Source of the DNA: Takakia lepidozioides
Lineage: Eukaryota; Streptophyta; Takakiopsida; Takakiales; Takakiaceae
Direction: 5' to 3'
Assembly (NCBI GenBank): GCA_030704615.1
Contig: CM060733.1
Span: 11,594,001 to 11,658,000, forward strand
Length of the DNA stretch: 64,000 bases
The notes beneath the pieces are model-generated. The model saw only the letters and a program-made list of their open reading frames with translations. It ran no database searches and was not told the DNA's origin. This document shows, piece after piece, positions 12,814 to 24,500 of this stretch. The stretch's first letter is position 1. The number at the start of each line of letters is the position of its first letter. The position numbers and the translations under genes were made by a program.

Positions 12814-13019
12814 ATCATAACACTGGTTGCTCACTGCAAGTGAGATGTCTTCTCATATCTGCAAAACAACTGCATATCCAGCTGTGATTTCAGAACAGAA
12901 GTAAAAAATTCATTCAAGAAGAGTGGCCTCGCCTGCACCCGTCCCAAAAAACACTACAATCATATGATGTGGGTTGGTGAGGATGTTTGAGGTGAATGGC
13001 AAGCCCTCTTACACGCCTA

Positions 13020-14044
13020 GGGAATTCCAAAAAGGCCTTGATGTGAAATGCATCGCAATTCACTTGATCACCCCCCTAAAAGTGCGCAATTCAATTGAAT
13101 TGCGACTACAATTCAATTGAATTGTAATCTATAATTTTTAACTTATTTTTGTATATAATATATAATATATATGTACATGTATATATTCAAATTATATTTA
13201 TACACATATAAGAGTATAAGCTAAAAATATATGTCTATTCTTGCTGGCCCTCTTTCTTGTGCCCTTGAGGAAATTGTGGAGTTGTGAAACCACCCTCAAC
13301 CTCGGCGAGAAAGGGAGAGCCAGAGACGGAGACAGATCAGCATCTTCATGTGATTCACTGGCAAAAGAAACATGGTTGGCTCCGAAAAAAACAGACAAAA
13401 TCAAACCTGACAATTGATGAAAGGCTTCCCCTGCATCACCATGTAGTCCCCTAACACTAGTATCTGGCCCAGGACAAAGAAAACAAAAAATATGTTCATC
13501 TTGAGAATTATCAAAAATTACGATACCCTTAGAAAGGTATCATGTTGAAGTTGGGATGTGTGTTCTATATAAGTTTAATATTTCAAACTCTTACACGTTG
13601 ATACTCTTACATTGGTATCATGTTTGGTATATGTACATAGCCATATATTGGCACCAACATCCACAAAGAGAGACAATCCCGCTTTTACAAGCACTTCATG
13701 ACTTCCCCTCTCTCTCTCTCCCTCTGTCGCTCTCCCTTAGGCTTATCTTGGGCTCAAGCCTTACCACGGGCAAAGGATTGATAGACGGACAGCAAGAATA
13801 GACGGGCAACATGTATTTTTAGCTTATACATGTGTATGTATATATGTATAATTTAAATATATACATATATATATATATTATATACAGAAATAAGTTAAAA
13901 AATTATAGATTACAATTCAATTCAATTGTAGTCAGCAATTCAATTGAATTGCCAATTAGGGCTAGTTCAATTGAATTGCGCACTTTTAGGGGGTGATCAA
14001 GTGAATTGCGATGCATTTCACATCAAGGCCTTTTTGGAATTCCC
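13020..14044. mobile_element. Non-autonomous Mutator-like element (TIR-MULE), 1,025 bp
   Basis: Both ends begin GGGAATTCCAAAAAGGCC reading inward. The terminal inverted repeats extend about 226 bp on the left (13020-13245) and about 254 bp on the right (13791-14044), the right one carrying a small insertion. A 9 bp target duplication TACACGCTA is at 14045-14053; the left copy at 13010-13019 has one extra C. The paralogous block at about 22375 has the uninterrupted site, so the ends are directly visible. Long inverted repeats with a 9 bp duplication are the mark of the Mutator superfamily. No transposase frame is present, so an autonomous element elsewhere would have to supply it. Confidence 0.85.
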
Positions 14045-14854
14045 TACACGCTATAGCTCGCCAAAATGAACCAATAAGTATCATGTCCAATATCAGAGCA
14101 CAAACCCACTTGGGTACAAACAATGCAAGACACTCAAACGAGTAGATCACTTAGCCCAAAAACCACCTGAGTGTCTGTGTAGGAAGGGTCTGAGAATATG
14201 TGAACCTGAGGCTGTCGTCACGTGCTGTACCATTCTTCTTACACAGTGGCTGCCTCATGCGATATGTGATTTCCATCATCTATCCAATGGACTCTATAGC
14301 AAAACTTACACATACAGCTTAGAAATCCATGAAAATTGAAGGACCCTCACCTGCACCTGTCCCAAAAACCACCACATCCAACAGAATGCATGTTAGTGAT
14401 GATGCGCGAGGTGAGTAGCAGGTCTTCACGCTTGCTAACGCTGTCCAACACGCATTGCGATAGCAGAAGAATTTTGAGGCAGACCAGTCTGCGACGCAGC
14501 ACATAACGTGACAAGAAGTAATTGCAAAGCACAGGTAAGGGCTAAGTGTAACTTCATGTTTGTGTCAACAACTGAGCCAAAGCTTCCCTGTAACTACAAA
14601 GGAAGCTCGACCAGCATAATGAAGGCTAGGCTGCGACATAGGAAAAAAATCACTTTATCCCACATGAAATATTCTACCCAAGATTAGAGAGAGGAGAGTG
14701 AGAGAGAGAGGGGGGGGTGCGAGTGTGGCAGAGGGGTTGTGTAATCTCAGTTCAAATATGGGAAAATTGATTTTACTTGCCATAACTACTGCGCTTGATT
14801 TTGGAAAGTTCAGTGTTCACGTTCTGTGAGTATTGTTGGGGAGCATGTCTACAG

Positions 14855-17800
14855 GCTGGAGTGGAACATGGTTGTAAAAAGTCCATGTGTAAAATCTGTT
14901 TCTTGCATTGTGTACAGTTATATATCAGTCGTTTATACTGCAATATTATCCTTTACAATTGAATGACAGATAGTTTATCGTCTTTACTGTGTGCTTTTGT
15001 TGGATGGTTCACAAATGTCAGCATTGAGTCGCTCTACATCAGTACTGTTACTACATAGATATAGTTTTCTCCTAGCTTGTTTCATATTGCTTAGTCACTG
15101 TCGCACTAAACTGCTTAGTTGGAGAGAAGACAAGTGGAATACAAGATGGTTGGGCTGTTGCTTGCAGGTAGCCACAAAGTACCCAGCCAATGCTCTGAAG
15201 CATCGACCGTCTCTGTCCATGTACATTACCAACAACAAGGTATCTCCAGTAGGCAGAACCTGATTACAGACCTTCCAATACTGTATGGGATTTCTTTTCT
15301 TTTCTTTGGAGAACAAAGCTGTAAGTCTCTTCACTGTAGGCCCGCTAAAATCCTTTGCTTTGGGCTGTCATTTTTGTCAACTTCGGCATATTTCTAATTG
15401 GCAAATCCTGTATGGCTAGAACTAAAGCTATTTCGGAGTTGTTAGCTCTAATATTTGGATATCTGTGATACAGATAAAAACCATCCCTCAGTTGGAAGCT
15501 GCTTTTGGCTATCTAGCTACTATTGGGTTTGACTCATATGATCTCACTGAATTTGAGAAGAAATGTGGTGTCGGTATGTGGTCTTGACTTTTTCCTAAAG
15601 TGTGAGAAGTGGGGAGGAAGAGACTTTGTAATGTCATGCGGGGTCACCAAGTCTCTGCCAATGAATAACTGCTCGTTTCTGTAACACGGCTGTATCAACC
15701 ACTCTTCAGGAGATTTGTGATGCCTTCAAGGCTTGTTATGAGAGTCACCAAGGCCATGTTTGCAGTTCTACTTTGTTACTACCTGGCAGTGTAGAACTGC
15801 TTCTAAGTTGGTCTTTTCCAGTCTTTTAGGTCTTTACTCTTAGCACTTGGGCCATCCTGAGCTTTCTGGACCCAATAATTCAATAGTTATTATCTAGTAA
15901 ACCCAATCTAGAATCCTCAAGTTGACAATTTGTGTCCTAGAATTTTACAAATAATGCTACTAAGCAACAAGTGGTTTGTGCTGAAGACAGGTGTGGAGGT
16001 GTCCCCAGCAGATATCAAGGCAGCTGTCAGGGATGTTGTCACTAGTAATCGGGATCTTCTACTGGCTGAACGTTACTGTATCAATAGTAAGCCCTCACCC
16101 TCACGAATGGGGTGTAAGCTGCCTCTCCTTGCCCCCTTTGCCTGACTTCTCCCATTATGATTATCTATCACATTCTAGCTCAATAGTGTATGCCTAAGGG
16201 GGCTCTTTGTCCGTTGTCCTGGTTGTAGTTGGTATCCTGCTCGCCCAGGTGCGTATGCTGCTGCCATGGGCAAATGGGAAGCTTTCAAAGACTTCTGTCA
16301 TTCTTTGTTTATATGTCTTGCTTGCGTTTTAGTTGCACATAGCTCTATAGATTAAGGCTAAGGCAAGCCCAGTTCTAGGATGATGAGAATATCTCTCTCC
16401 TAACAGGTGACTTACAGTTCAAAGGATGGGTTTACATGAAGAATTGGAAAACCAGATAAAGGATTTATTGGGGGAGAAGACAGCTGCATTATGAAAAGCT
16501 TGTGAAGAAGAAAAAAGAGAAGAAAACGAAAGTTGAGGTGCTTTCTCCTTCCCTCTCTATGTTTTTAGTTTACTCTTTAGATAGAAAGAAGTTGAGATGA
16601 TTGGTTGTCATACCTATAGGTTCACTGTTAATTTGCCCTATGTGATGCAGCTTAAGTAAGTTTTAAGAGCTCTTCATGTGTTTTTGTCCCAGAATGAGGG
16701 CAACAGCTGTCAGTGTCATCTCAGCTTCTTGAATGAAGCATTTTGATGCTTTTCTAAAGAGGGCATCTCATCCAGAACAATCACAATGAAAAGTTATTCA
16801 GTGTCCTCACAATAATACCCACAAGTGGAGATGGGTGTCATGGATATTGGCTCCATCATTCCAACCGTGTTATCCTACTCTACAGGTAGCAGCAACCTAA
16901 TTCTTAGTTTGAATCCAGCTTGGTTTCCTACCGAAAAAATAAATAAATAAATGTCTTTTCTGAAAATATACCTCTCTCTCCTTACCAGGTGATCGGATTC
17001 CCATCTGATCGTTCTATGTTAGCCATCATAGTGGCTCTGATACCATGTTAGAATCTAATCATTCTATAGACTAAGTGTGTAAGCATATAATCGAGAGAGA
17101 GAGAGTTGAGACAGAATAAAAGCGTTATATTGAAGTATATGAATGAACCTTATATATCTACAACATTGTCTCTTGTTACTATCCCACTAACAGTGTGTGG
17201 CTTGCTTGTTCACTTTCGTGTTAGCATGTGCTCCATGGCCTTGAACCTTGGCCTCACTGTCCCAAACGTGATGTAGCACATGCTTGGTTTGGATGGAAGA
17301 CAACAAAGGAGGGGACATGATGACAATACTAGGGCTTAAAGGCCATCACTACCAGTGAGAAAGAGAGGCTATACATGTGGCCAAGATCATGATATTATTA
17401 ATTATTCCACAGTGCAATTTAGGCTATGATTTTGTCAGACAAGCAATGAGTTTGGCTGGTTAAGTTTGATACTATCTTGTGGTAATTTCAAGAAGTGAAT
17501 TTTGGGGTAGGCTTTGACCAGGCACCTTCATCTGCACCTGTTCCAGAGGAGAGCAATCCTTATGCCATATTTCCCAAGCCACAAGACAACCTTTTGGTAA
17601 GGTATTTGTCCTGAAAATGAATGTAATGATCAAATTCATTTAGCTATTGGAGAGTTTTGGTTCGTGAAGTGAAACAAAAGTGATTTTCTCACATCCCAAT
17701 GTTCTATGATCTGTTTTACCTCTGTCCAACTTCCGTGGAAGGCTCTCATTGTTCTAGTGTTATTTGAATAGGTACACACTGAAATTTTCTTCAGTGATGA

Positions 17801-17919
17801 CACCATTTGGAGACCACATAACTCACGTGAAAAGCTAGACAAGAACCTGGAGGAAACTGGCGGCAGGGTCCTCACCGGGTTCCCTCCAGAGCCCAATGGC
17901 TACTTGCATATCGGTCATG
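14855..17919 (+). pseudogene. Glutaminyl-tRNA synthetase pseudogene (exons 2-9 remnant)
   Basis: Relics of exons 2-9 of the intact gene: about 14855-14880, 15168-15239, 15474-15573, 15991-16086, 16229-16290, 16439-16532, 17493-17599 and 17772-17919. There is no exon 1. Exon 2 has lost its end and its donor by deletion. Exon 6 has lost its donor through a deletion of about 17 bp, and WAD has become WAN. The exon 7 acceptor AG is destroyed and a small indel gives GCA TTA TGA, a stop. Exon 9 is cut directly after HIGH and runs into unrelated DNA. Exons 3, 4 and 5 keep open frames and splice sites. It arose by partial segmental duplication with introns retained, not by retroposition. It cannot make a synthetase. 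Confidence 0.9.
16971..17192 (-). mobile_element. TRIM/SMART-like mini LTR retrotransposon remnant
   Basis: A 147 bp LTR at 17046-17192 begins TGTTAG and ends CTAACA. Directly beside it, on the minus strand, is TGGTATCAGAGC (17034-17045), the initiator-Met tRNA primer-binding site. About 60 bp further on lies a purine-rich tract on the minus strand (16971-16983). LTR length, adjacent PBS and near-absent interior fit TRIM elements. The second LTR next to the tract is not recognisable. The segment is absent at the matching place in the intact copy (about 25020), so it entered the pseudogene block or was lost from the other. Confidence 0.6.
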
Positions 17920-18346
17920 GGAGTTTTATGATTTTTTAACCTCGGTCATAGGAGTTATATGTTTTTAGAATGGAATAAAACCATAAGCGGATATAGAGGA
18001 CTAGTGCATTTATACGATACATCTGCACCAATCCAATGAGGCGAAACCTTCAGTAGTGTAGCCAAAAATCCTAACCTATAGTGGTGGCGACGAGTTTCGC
18101 ATTGAGAAATACTTGGTGATATGGACACAAACCTAAGCAGCGGTGGGTTTCGCATTGAGGAAAGAGAACCTTAAAAGAAAAAATATCGCAACAATTTCAT
18201 GCAACGAAAGCAAAATGGTTGCAGTTGATACAAAATACAATTCTAATGTTATTGAAATATAAATAGAACTCGAAAAATGTATTTGTTCCCTTGTCCGAAA
18301 ACCAAACACACAGTAAGCAGGAAATATAGCGATATTCATTGAAATG
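17920..18346. other. Junction DNA right of the pseudogene
   Basis: Begins with a short direct repeat (GGTCATRGGAGTT at about 17915 and 17945) at the exact point where synthetase homology stops. It then holds two GTTTCGCATTGAG motifs (about 18090 and 18147) that recur beyond the satellite. No gene. Confidence 0.5.
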
Positions 18347-19810
18347 ATTCTCAACACGAAACTCTTATCCGACTGTGGTTATATACAAAAACCTGCATAC
18401 TTTTGAAACAATATGGAGAGATACGAACTGAAGGATTTGAACTCATTTGCTATAAAAAAACAGTTTCTCAACACGCAACTCTTGTCTGACAGCGTTATGG
18501 TCTAAAAATCTGCATGCTTTAGAACCAATATGGATGGATATGAACTAAGGGATATGAACTGCTAGTTCGGCGTAACAAAAGAGTTTATAAACAAAACTCT
18601 TCTGTAACAGTGTTTTTGTTCAAAAACCTGCATGCATTTGAAACAATAAGGAGGGATACTAACTGAGGGATTTGAACTCTTTCGCCTTGACAAAAGAGTT
18701 TCTCAACACGAAACTCTCGTCTAACATTGTTTTGGTTCAAAAACATGCACAAAAAACTGCATGCTTTTGAACCTATATGGAGGGATATGAACTAAGGGAT
18801 GTGAACTTATTCGTCTGCACACGAGTTTCTCAACACGAAACTTTTTCTCTGAAAGTGTTTTTGTTCAAAAACCTGCATGCTTTTGAACCAATATGGAGGG
18901 ATATGGACTGAGGGATTTGAATTGCTTCGCCATAACAAAAAGTTTTTCAACACGAAACTCTAGTCTGACAGCGATTGTGTTGAAGAAAACTACATCATTT
19001 TGAACAAATATGGAGGGATATTAACTGAGGGATTTGAATTCTTTGCCGTAACAAAAGAGTTTTTCAACACGAAATCTAGGGTGACAGTGTTTTTGTTAAA
19101 AAAACCTGCATGGACTGAGGGATTTGAATTGCTTCGCCATAACAAAAGAGTTTCTCAACACGAAACTCTTCTCTGACAATGTTTTTGTTCAAAAACTTGC
19201 ATGGTTTTGAACCAATATGGAAGGAGATAAACTGAGGGATTTGGATTGCTTCGCCATAACAAAAGAGTTTCTCAACACAAAACTCTTCTCTGACAGTGTT
19301 TATGTTAAAAAACCTGTATGCTTTTGAACCAATATGGAGGCACATAGACTAAGGGATTTGAATTGCTTCGCCATAACAAAAGAATTTCTCAACACGAAAC
19401 TCTAGTCTGACAGTGATTGTGTTGAAAAAAACTGCATCATTTTAAACAAATATGGAAGAATATGAACTGAGGGATTTGAACTCTTTGTCGTGACAAAAGA
19501 GTTCCTCAACACAAAACTCTAGGGTAAGTGATTTTGTTCAAAAACCTCCATGCTTTTGAAACAATATGGAGGGATATGAACTAAGGGATTTGAAGTCCTT
19601 TGCCGTAGCACAAGAGTTTCTTAACACGAAACTCTTGTCTGAAAGGGGTTTTGATATAAAATCTGCATCATTTCCTCAATACGAAACTCTTGTCTGAAAG
19701 TGTTTTTGGAGGGATATAAACTGCTTGGCCGTAACAAAAGAGTATATCAACATGAAACTCTTGTCTGAGAGTGTATTTGTTCAAAAACTAGGATGCTTTT
19801 GAGACAATAT
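18347..19810 (+). repeat. Tandem satellite array, unit about 118 bp with an internal hairpin
   Basis: About 14 diverged units. The motif TCAACACGAAACTC recurs near 18352, 18470, 18590, 18704, 18831, 18948, 19065, 19156, 19273, 19390, 19507, 19622, 19676 and 19749, with spacing mostly 115-123 bp and a few shortened units. Each full unit contains a GAGGGATATGAACTGAGGG-like block and an inverted repeat AGAGTTTC-TCAACAC-GAAACTCT that can fold into an 8-10 bp stem. Open frames across it are by-products of the periodicity. Nothing suggests coding. Confidence 0.9.
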
Positions 19811-21598
19811 GGAGCATGTGCGATTTTATCTAGGCATTTCAAGAATATTTTTCATATTTTTTCATGTTTGTGAGCATCCTAACTGCATGCTACCCAACCA
19901 CTCTTCAGGGATCAGAGTTTCGCATTGCAATGCATATCTCAATGTGTAAATTGTACTAGTTGTTAGGGGAGAGAGTTTCGCTTTGCAAAAATAGACATGT
20001 GTAGGGCCTTTACAAGTGATATATTCATCATTTCAGCTATAGTGTGATTTCTTCTCAGGCTGGTTGGTACAGAGTTTCGCCGTGCGAAATTATCCATAGG
20101 TGATGATCTTAAATTTAAGGTTTGGCCTCACCGCCCACTTTCATGCCTCTTATCATAAAGGGCTTAGTATCATGTGAGCACAACGTGAGAAAAAACCACG
20201 CTTATGGGGTAACATGTTCATCAGGTACAGGGGCTACTTGTTCTTTATGTGTTAGTTTCGCAAAATTGTTAGTTTCGCCAATTCCGTTTCGCAATGGAAA
20301 TTTTGCGGTAATTCGGGGAATATGCCATTGTGCTCACGTGAGCATGCTCACGCGCTACCTAACCTCAACATAATAACCGGATGCATACTCGGATCTTGTG
20401 TTTGTCATGTTGGTAATATGCGGAATCAGCGGACATCTAAAACCAAAAGTTTTAATACCCGGAATTGATGGATATTAAAAAAAATTAATATCCGCCCAAC
20501 ACTGGTCTCAATGCTGCGAGACCCTGCAGATTACCCGCGCCGGGTTATATGACAACATATTTGCCCGCCCAACACTGGTATGGAATATAGGTGTGGGTCC
20601 AGCATAATATAACGGCTTCTCGCCGTCGTCTACTTAAAGTAGGGGATGAGTCCTGACAGAATTTAATGGTAAAGCTGTAACCAGGGCTAGGAGAATATGG
20701 GGCATCACAGACTTGCACCAACTTCTTTACGTTCTAGAGCTCGGCAAAGTTGGCATGGACAAGCTGATTGGCAGGGTTCTAATAACAACAGCACGCCACA
20801 ACCAAATTTCATTCCAATCAATTTATGCTCTCGTTTTAACGTGTTAACCATGTGTCTTCTAATCCTATACTCCATCGCAGTGCATTCCCCCAAAGGGATA
20901 GTAGGAAGTAGTCGAAAGTGCCTCTTAGTTATGTCGGCTACAACGCTACAATGACTACAATCCCAAGGGAAGACAACGGTTTTCTCTACATCCGTGCTTC
21001 ATTTCTTCAACATATGTGAGAGTACCCAATGTGGGCTTGCCAAGGATCTGAAACCTATGACAATCTAGATGTGAAAGTCTTGTGGGGGAGTATAATATCT
21101 CAAACTTGAGATTGGCTAGTTATAATTTCTAGTTATATGTAATTTTCCAAACATTGACACGTTACTTTGTAGAGGGGGAAAAAAAGGGGATGGCATCGAG
21201 TCCGCTGGTCGTGACTGTGGATCAATAACATTTTGCAAATTACAACCCACAATTGTTTTTCTTTTTTTGAGCTACGGGTTTCTTGAGTTGGTTGGATGAG
21301 GTTGTCATAATATTCATCCTAGTGGATGAACTTAGGTTTGGAGGGAATCCTGTAAAACCCAGAGAGAGAGGACGGCCCTAGTATTGGGGGTGGATCAGTT
21401 GCCAGGTGCTGTACCTTCAATTCCGTGATTGTGAAGATTTTCTTGAAAGAACAGCTTCATCATTCTGTTGAAAGAACAGTGGACTCGTGCATTTCAATTC
21501 GCAGCGCACAATTTCACCTTGTCCCGGAGTTGTGGACGTGACTCTGTTCATATGCTCTCTTGGCCTCTTTTCTGTAGTTTATCTTAGAAGGTGCAAAC
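19811..21598. other. Spacer before the GlnRS gene
   Basis: At 19915-20300 there are at least four GTTTCGC or GTTTCGCAATG motifs like those left of the satellite. CCCAACACTG occurs at about 20503 and 20569, the kind of end seen in hAT-type MITEs of this window, next to ACCGG and CCGG-rich text. 20700-21500 shows nothing recognisable. The last 100-200 bp should carry the GlnRS promoter and 5' UTR; no clear TATA box. Confidence 0.4.
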
Positions 21599-24500
21599 AT
21601 GCCGGCTGATAAAGAGGGCAAGGAGGTGCGGGATAAGGCGGCGCTTGAGCTGTTCAAGAAGCTTGGATTGGATACCAAGACTGCGGAAAATGCTGTGGCA
21701 AATGCCAAAGTGACAACTAATTTAAAAGATGTTGCTCATGAGGTTTTTTGCTCTCTATCTCCCTGTCTTTGAGATGCTGGAAGGAAGAACATGCTTCATT
21801 TTATGGTGTCCGTGAACAAGCAGGCAACCCGTTGGAACCGCTGCGAGTGCCTCGCAGTTTGGATCTAGTGTGAAAAATCTATGGGTTATACTGAGCACAA
21901 TTCTAGGGTCTGTCATCTTGTTCCCTCTCCCCCTTCCTTGCCAACGGCAAGTTTTGGGAAGAGAACTTGCAGGAAACTTGATCATATACTCAGAGCTTGG
22001 ACAGCTTAGGTTCTCGAAATGAAGTCATGATAACTATACCTCATAGTGATTTATAGTGACTATGCACTATATCACTAACCTAGAAGATTGGAAAATTCTC
22101 AAAGTATAGGATCCCTGGATAGCGGCAACTTACTGTTATTCTTTTCTGAAGTCCTCGCATTGGTAGTGGCATCATAACACTGGTTGCTCACTGCAAGTGA
22201 TCAGTCTTCTCATATCTGCAAAACAACTCCATATCCAGCTGTAATTTCAGAACATAACTAAAAAATTCATTGAAGAAGAGTGGCCTCACCTGCACCTGTC
22301 CCAGAAAACACTACAATCATATGATGTGGGTTAGTGAGGATGTTTGAGGTGAATGGCAGGCCCTCTTACATGCTATAGCTTTCCTAAATGAACCAATAAG
22401 TATCATGTCCAATATCAGAGCACAAAGCCCACTTGGGTAGAAACAATGCAAGGGAGTCAAAGGAGTAGATCACTTTGCCCAAAAACCACCTGAGTGTCTG
22501 TGTAGGAAGGGTCTGAGAATATGTGACAGTAGCCATTGTTCGGCTATTTCTCCCTGTGCAAAGCAGTAGCTCACTTGCCAGCATTGACCATTGAGGGTAA
22601 AGCAAGCCTGTTTGGAAAGTGGTGGCTGTATGTCCTAGCCGTCTTTTACAGATGGTATACGGTAGCAAATAGTGGAAGACACAAAGCCCTATTTCCACTT
22701 TGGCCTAAGAAGGATAGACTATCGAAATTCTCTTAAGAGAAATACAAGTAAAAGACATGTGCTGCTTTCAAATGTATGAGAGAGAGAGAGAGAGTGTGTG
22801 TGTGTGTGTGTGGCAGAGGGGTTGTGTGTAATCTCAGTTCAATATGGGAAAATTAATTTCACTTGCCATAAGTACTGCGCTTGATTTTGGAAAGTTTCCT
22901 GTGTTCACGTTCTGCGAGTGTTGTTGGGGAGCATGTCCACAGGCTGGAGTGGAACATGGTTGTGGAAAGTCCATAGGCAACCTGCTCTACACAGTAAGAG
23001 TTTTTCTTTAATACCTGTTTCTTGCATTGTGTACAGTTGTGCATTGGTCGTTTATACCTCAATGCTGTCCTTTCCTTAAATGACAGATAGTTTATCGTCT
23101 TTACTGTGTGTTTTTGCTGGATGGTTCACGAAATGTCAGCATTGAGTCGCTCTACATCAGCACTGTTACTACATAGATATAGTTTTCTCCTAGCCTGTTT
23201 CATATTGCTTTGTCCCTGTCCCACCAAACTGCTTAGTTGGAGAGAAGACAAGTGGAGTACGAGATGGCTGGGCTGTTGCTTGCAGGTAGCCACAAAGTAT
23301 CCAGCCAATGCTCTGAAGCATCGACCGTCTCTGTCCATGTACATTACCAACAACAAGGTATCTCCAGTAGGCAGAACTTGATTACAGACCTTCCAATATT
23401 GGATGGGATTGAATTTCTTTTTCTTGGAGAACAAAGCTGTAAGTTTTGTCAACTTGGGCTTATTTCTCATTGGCAAATCCTGTATGACTGGAACTAAAGC
23501 CATTTCAGAGTTGTCAGCTCTAATATTTGGATATCTGTGATACAGATAAAAACCATCCCTCAGTTGGAAGCTGCTTTTGGCTATCTAGCTACTATTGGGC
23601 CTGACTCGTTTGATGTCACTGAATTTGAGAAGAAATGTGGTGTCGGTATGTAGTCTTAACTTTTTCCTAAAGTGTGGGAAGTGGGGAGGAAGAGACTTTG
23701 TAATGTCATGCGGGGTCACCAAGTCTCTGCCAATGAATAACTGCTCGTTTCTGTAAAGCGGGTGTATCAGCCACTCTTCAGGAGATTTGTGATGCCTTCA
23801 AGGCTTGTTATGAGAGTCACCAAGGCCATGTTTGCAGTTCTACTTTGTTACTACCTGGCAGTGTAGAACTGCTTCTAAGTTGGTCTTTTCCAGTCTTTTA
23901 GGTTTTTAGTCTTAGCACTTGGGCCATCCTGAGCTTTCTGGACCCAATAATTCAATAACTATTATCTAGTACACACAATCTAGAATCCTCAAGTTGACAA
24001 TTTGTGTCCTAGAATTTTACAAATAATGCTACTAAGCAACAAGTGGTTTGTGCTGAAGACAGGTGTGGAGGTGTCCCCAGCAGATATCAAGGCAGCTGTC
24101 AGGGATGTTGTCACTAGTAATCGGGATCTCCTACTGGCTGAACGTTACCATATCAATAGTAAGCACTCACCCTCACGAATGGGGTGTAAGCTGCCTCTCC
24201 TTGCCCCCCTTGCCTGACTTCTCCATTACGATTATCTATCACATTCTAGCTCAATAGTGCATGCCTAAGGGGGCTCTTTGTGTGTTGTCCTGGTTGTAGT
24301 TGGTATCCTGCTCGCCCAGGTGCGTATGCTGCTGCCATGGGCAGATGGGAAGCTTTCAAAGGTAGTTCATTCTCTCCTACTTCTGTCATTCTTTGTTTAT
24401 ATGTCTTGCTTGCGTTTCAGTTGCACATGGCTCTATAGATTAAGGCTAAGGCAAGCACAGTTTTAGGATGAAGAGAATATCTCTCTCCTAACAGGTGATT

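Larger units (their letters stand above)
12814..17919 (+). repeat. Duplicated block, copy A (5' half of the GlnRS gene)
   Basis: Collinear with 22171-25802 in the same orientation, with long stretches about 90-95% identical by eye. It starts within intron 1 of the synthetase gene (the shared sequence begins ATCATAACACTGGTTGC) and ends in exon 9 just after the HIGH codons. Differences are the Mutator-like insertion at 13020-14044, a TRIM-like insertion near 17 kb, a replaced stretch around 14204-14680, and many small indels. Confidence 0.85.

Noticed and set aside
18347-19810. CRISPR-like array
   Set aside because: The whole unit repeats, there are no unique spacers, and this is a plant genome; it is a satellite.
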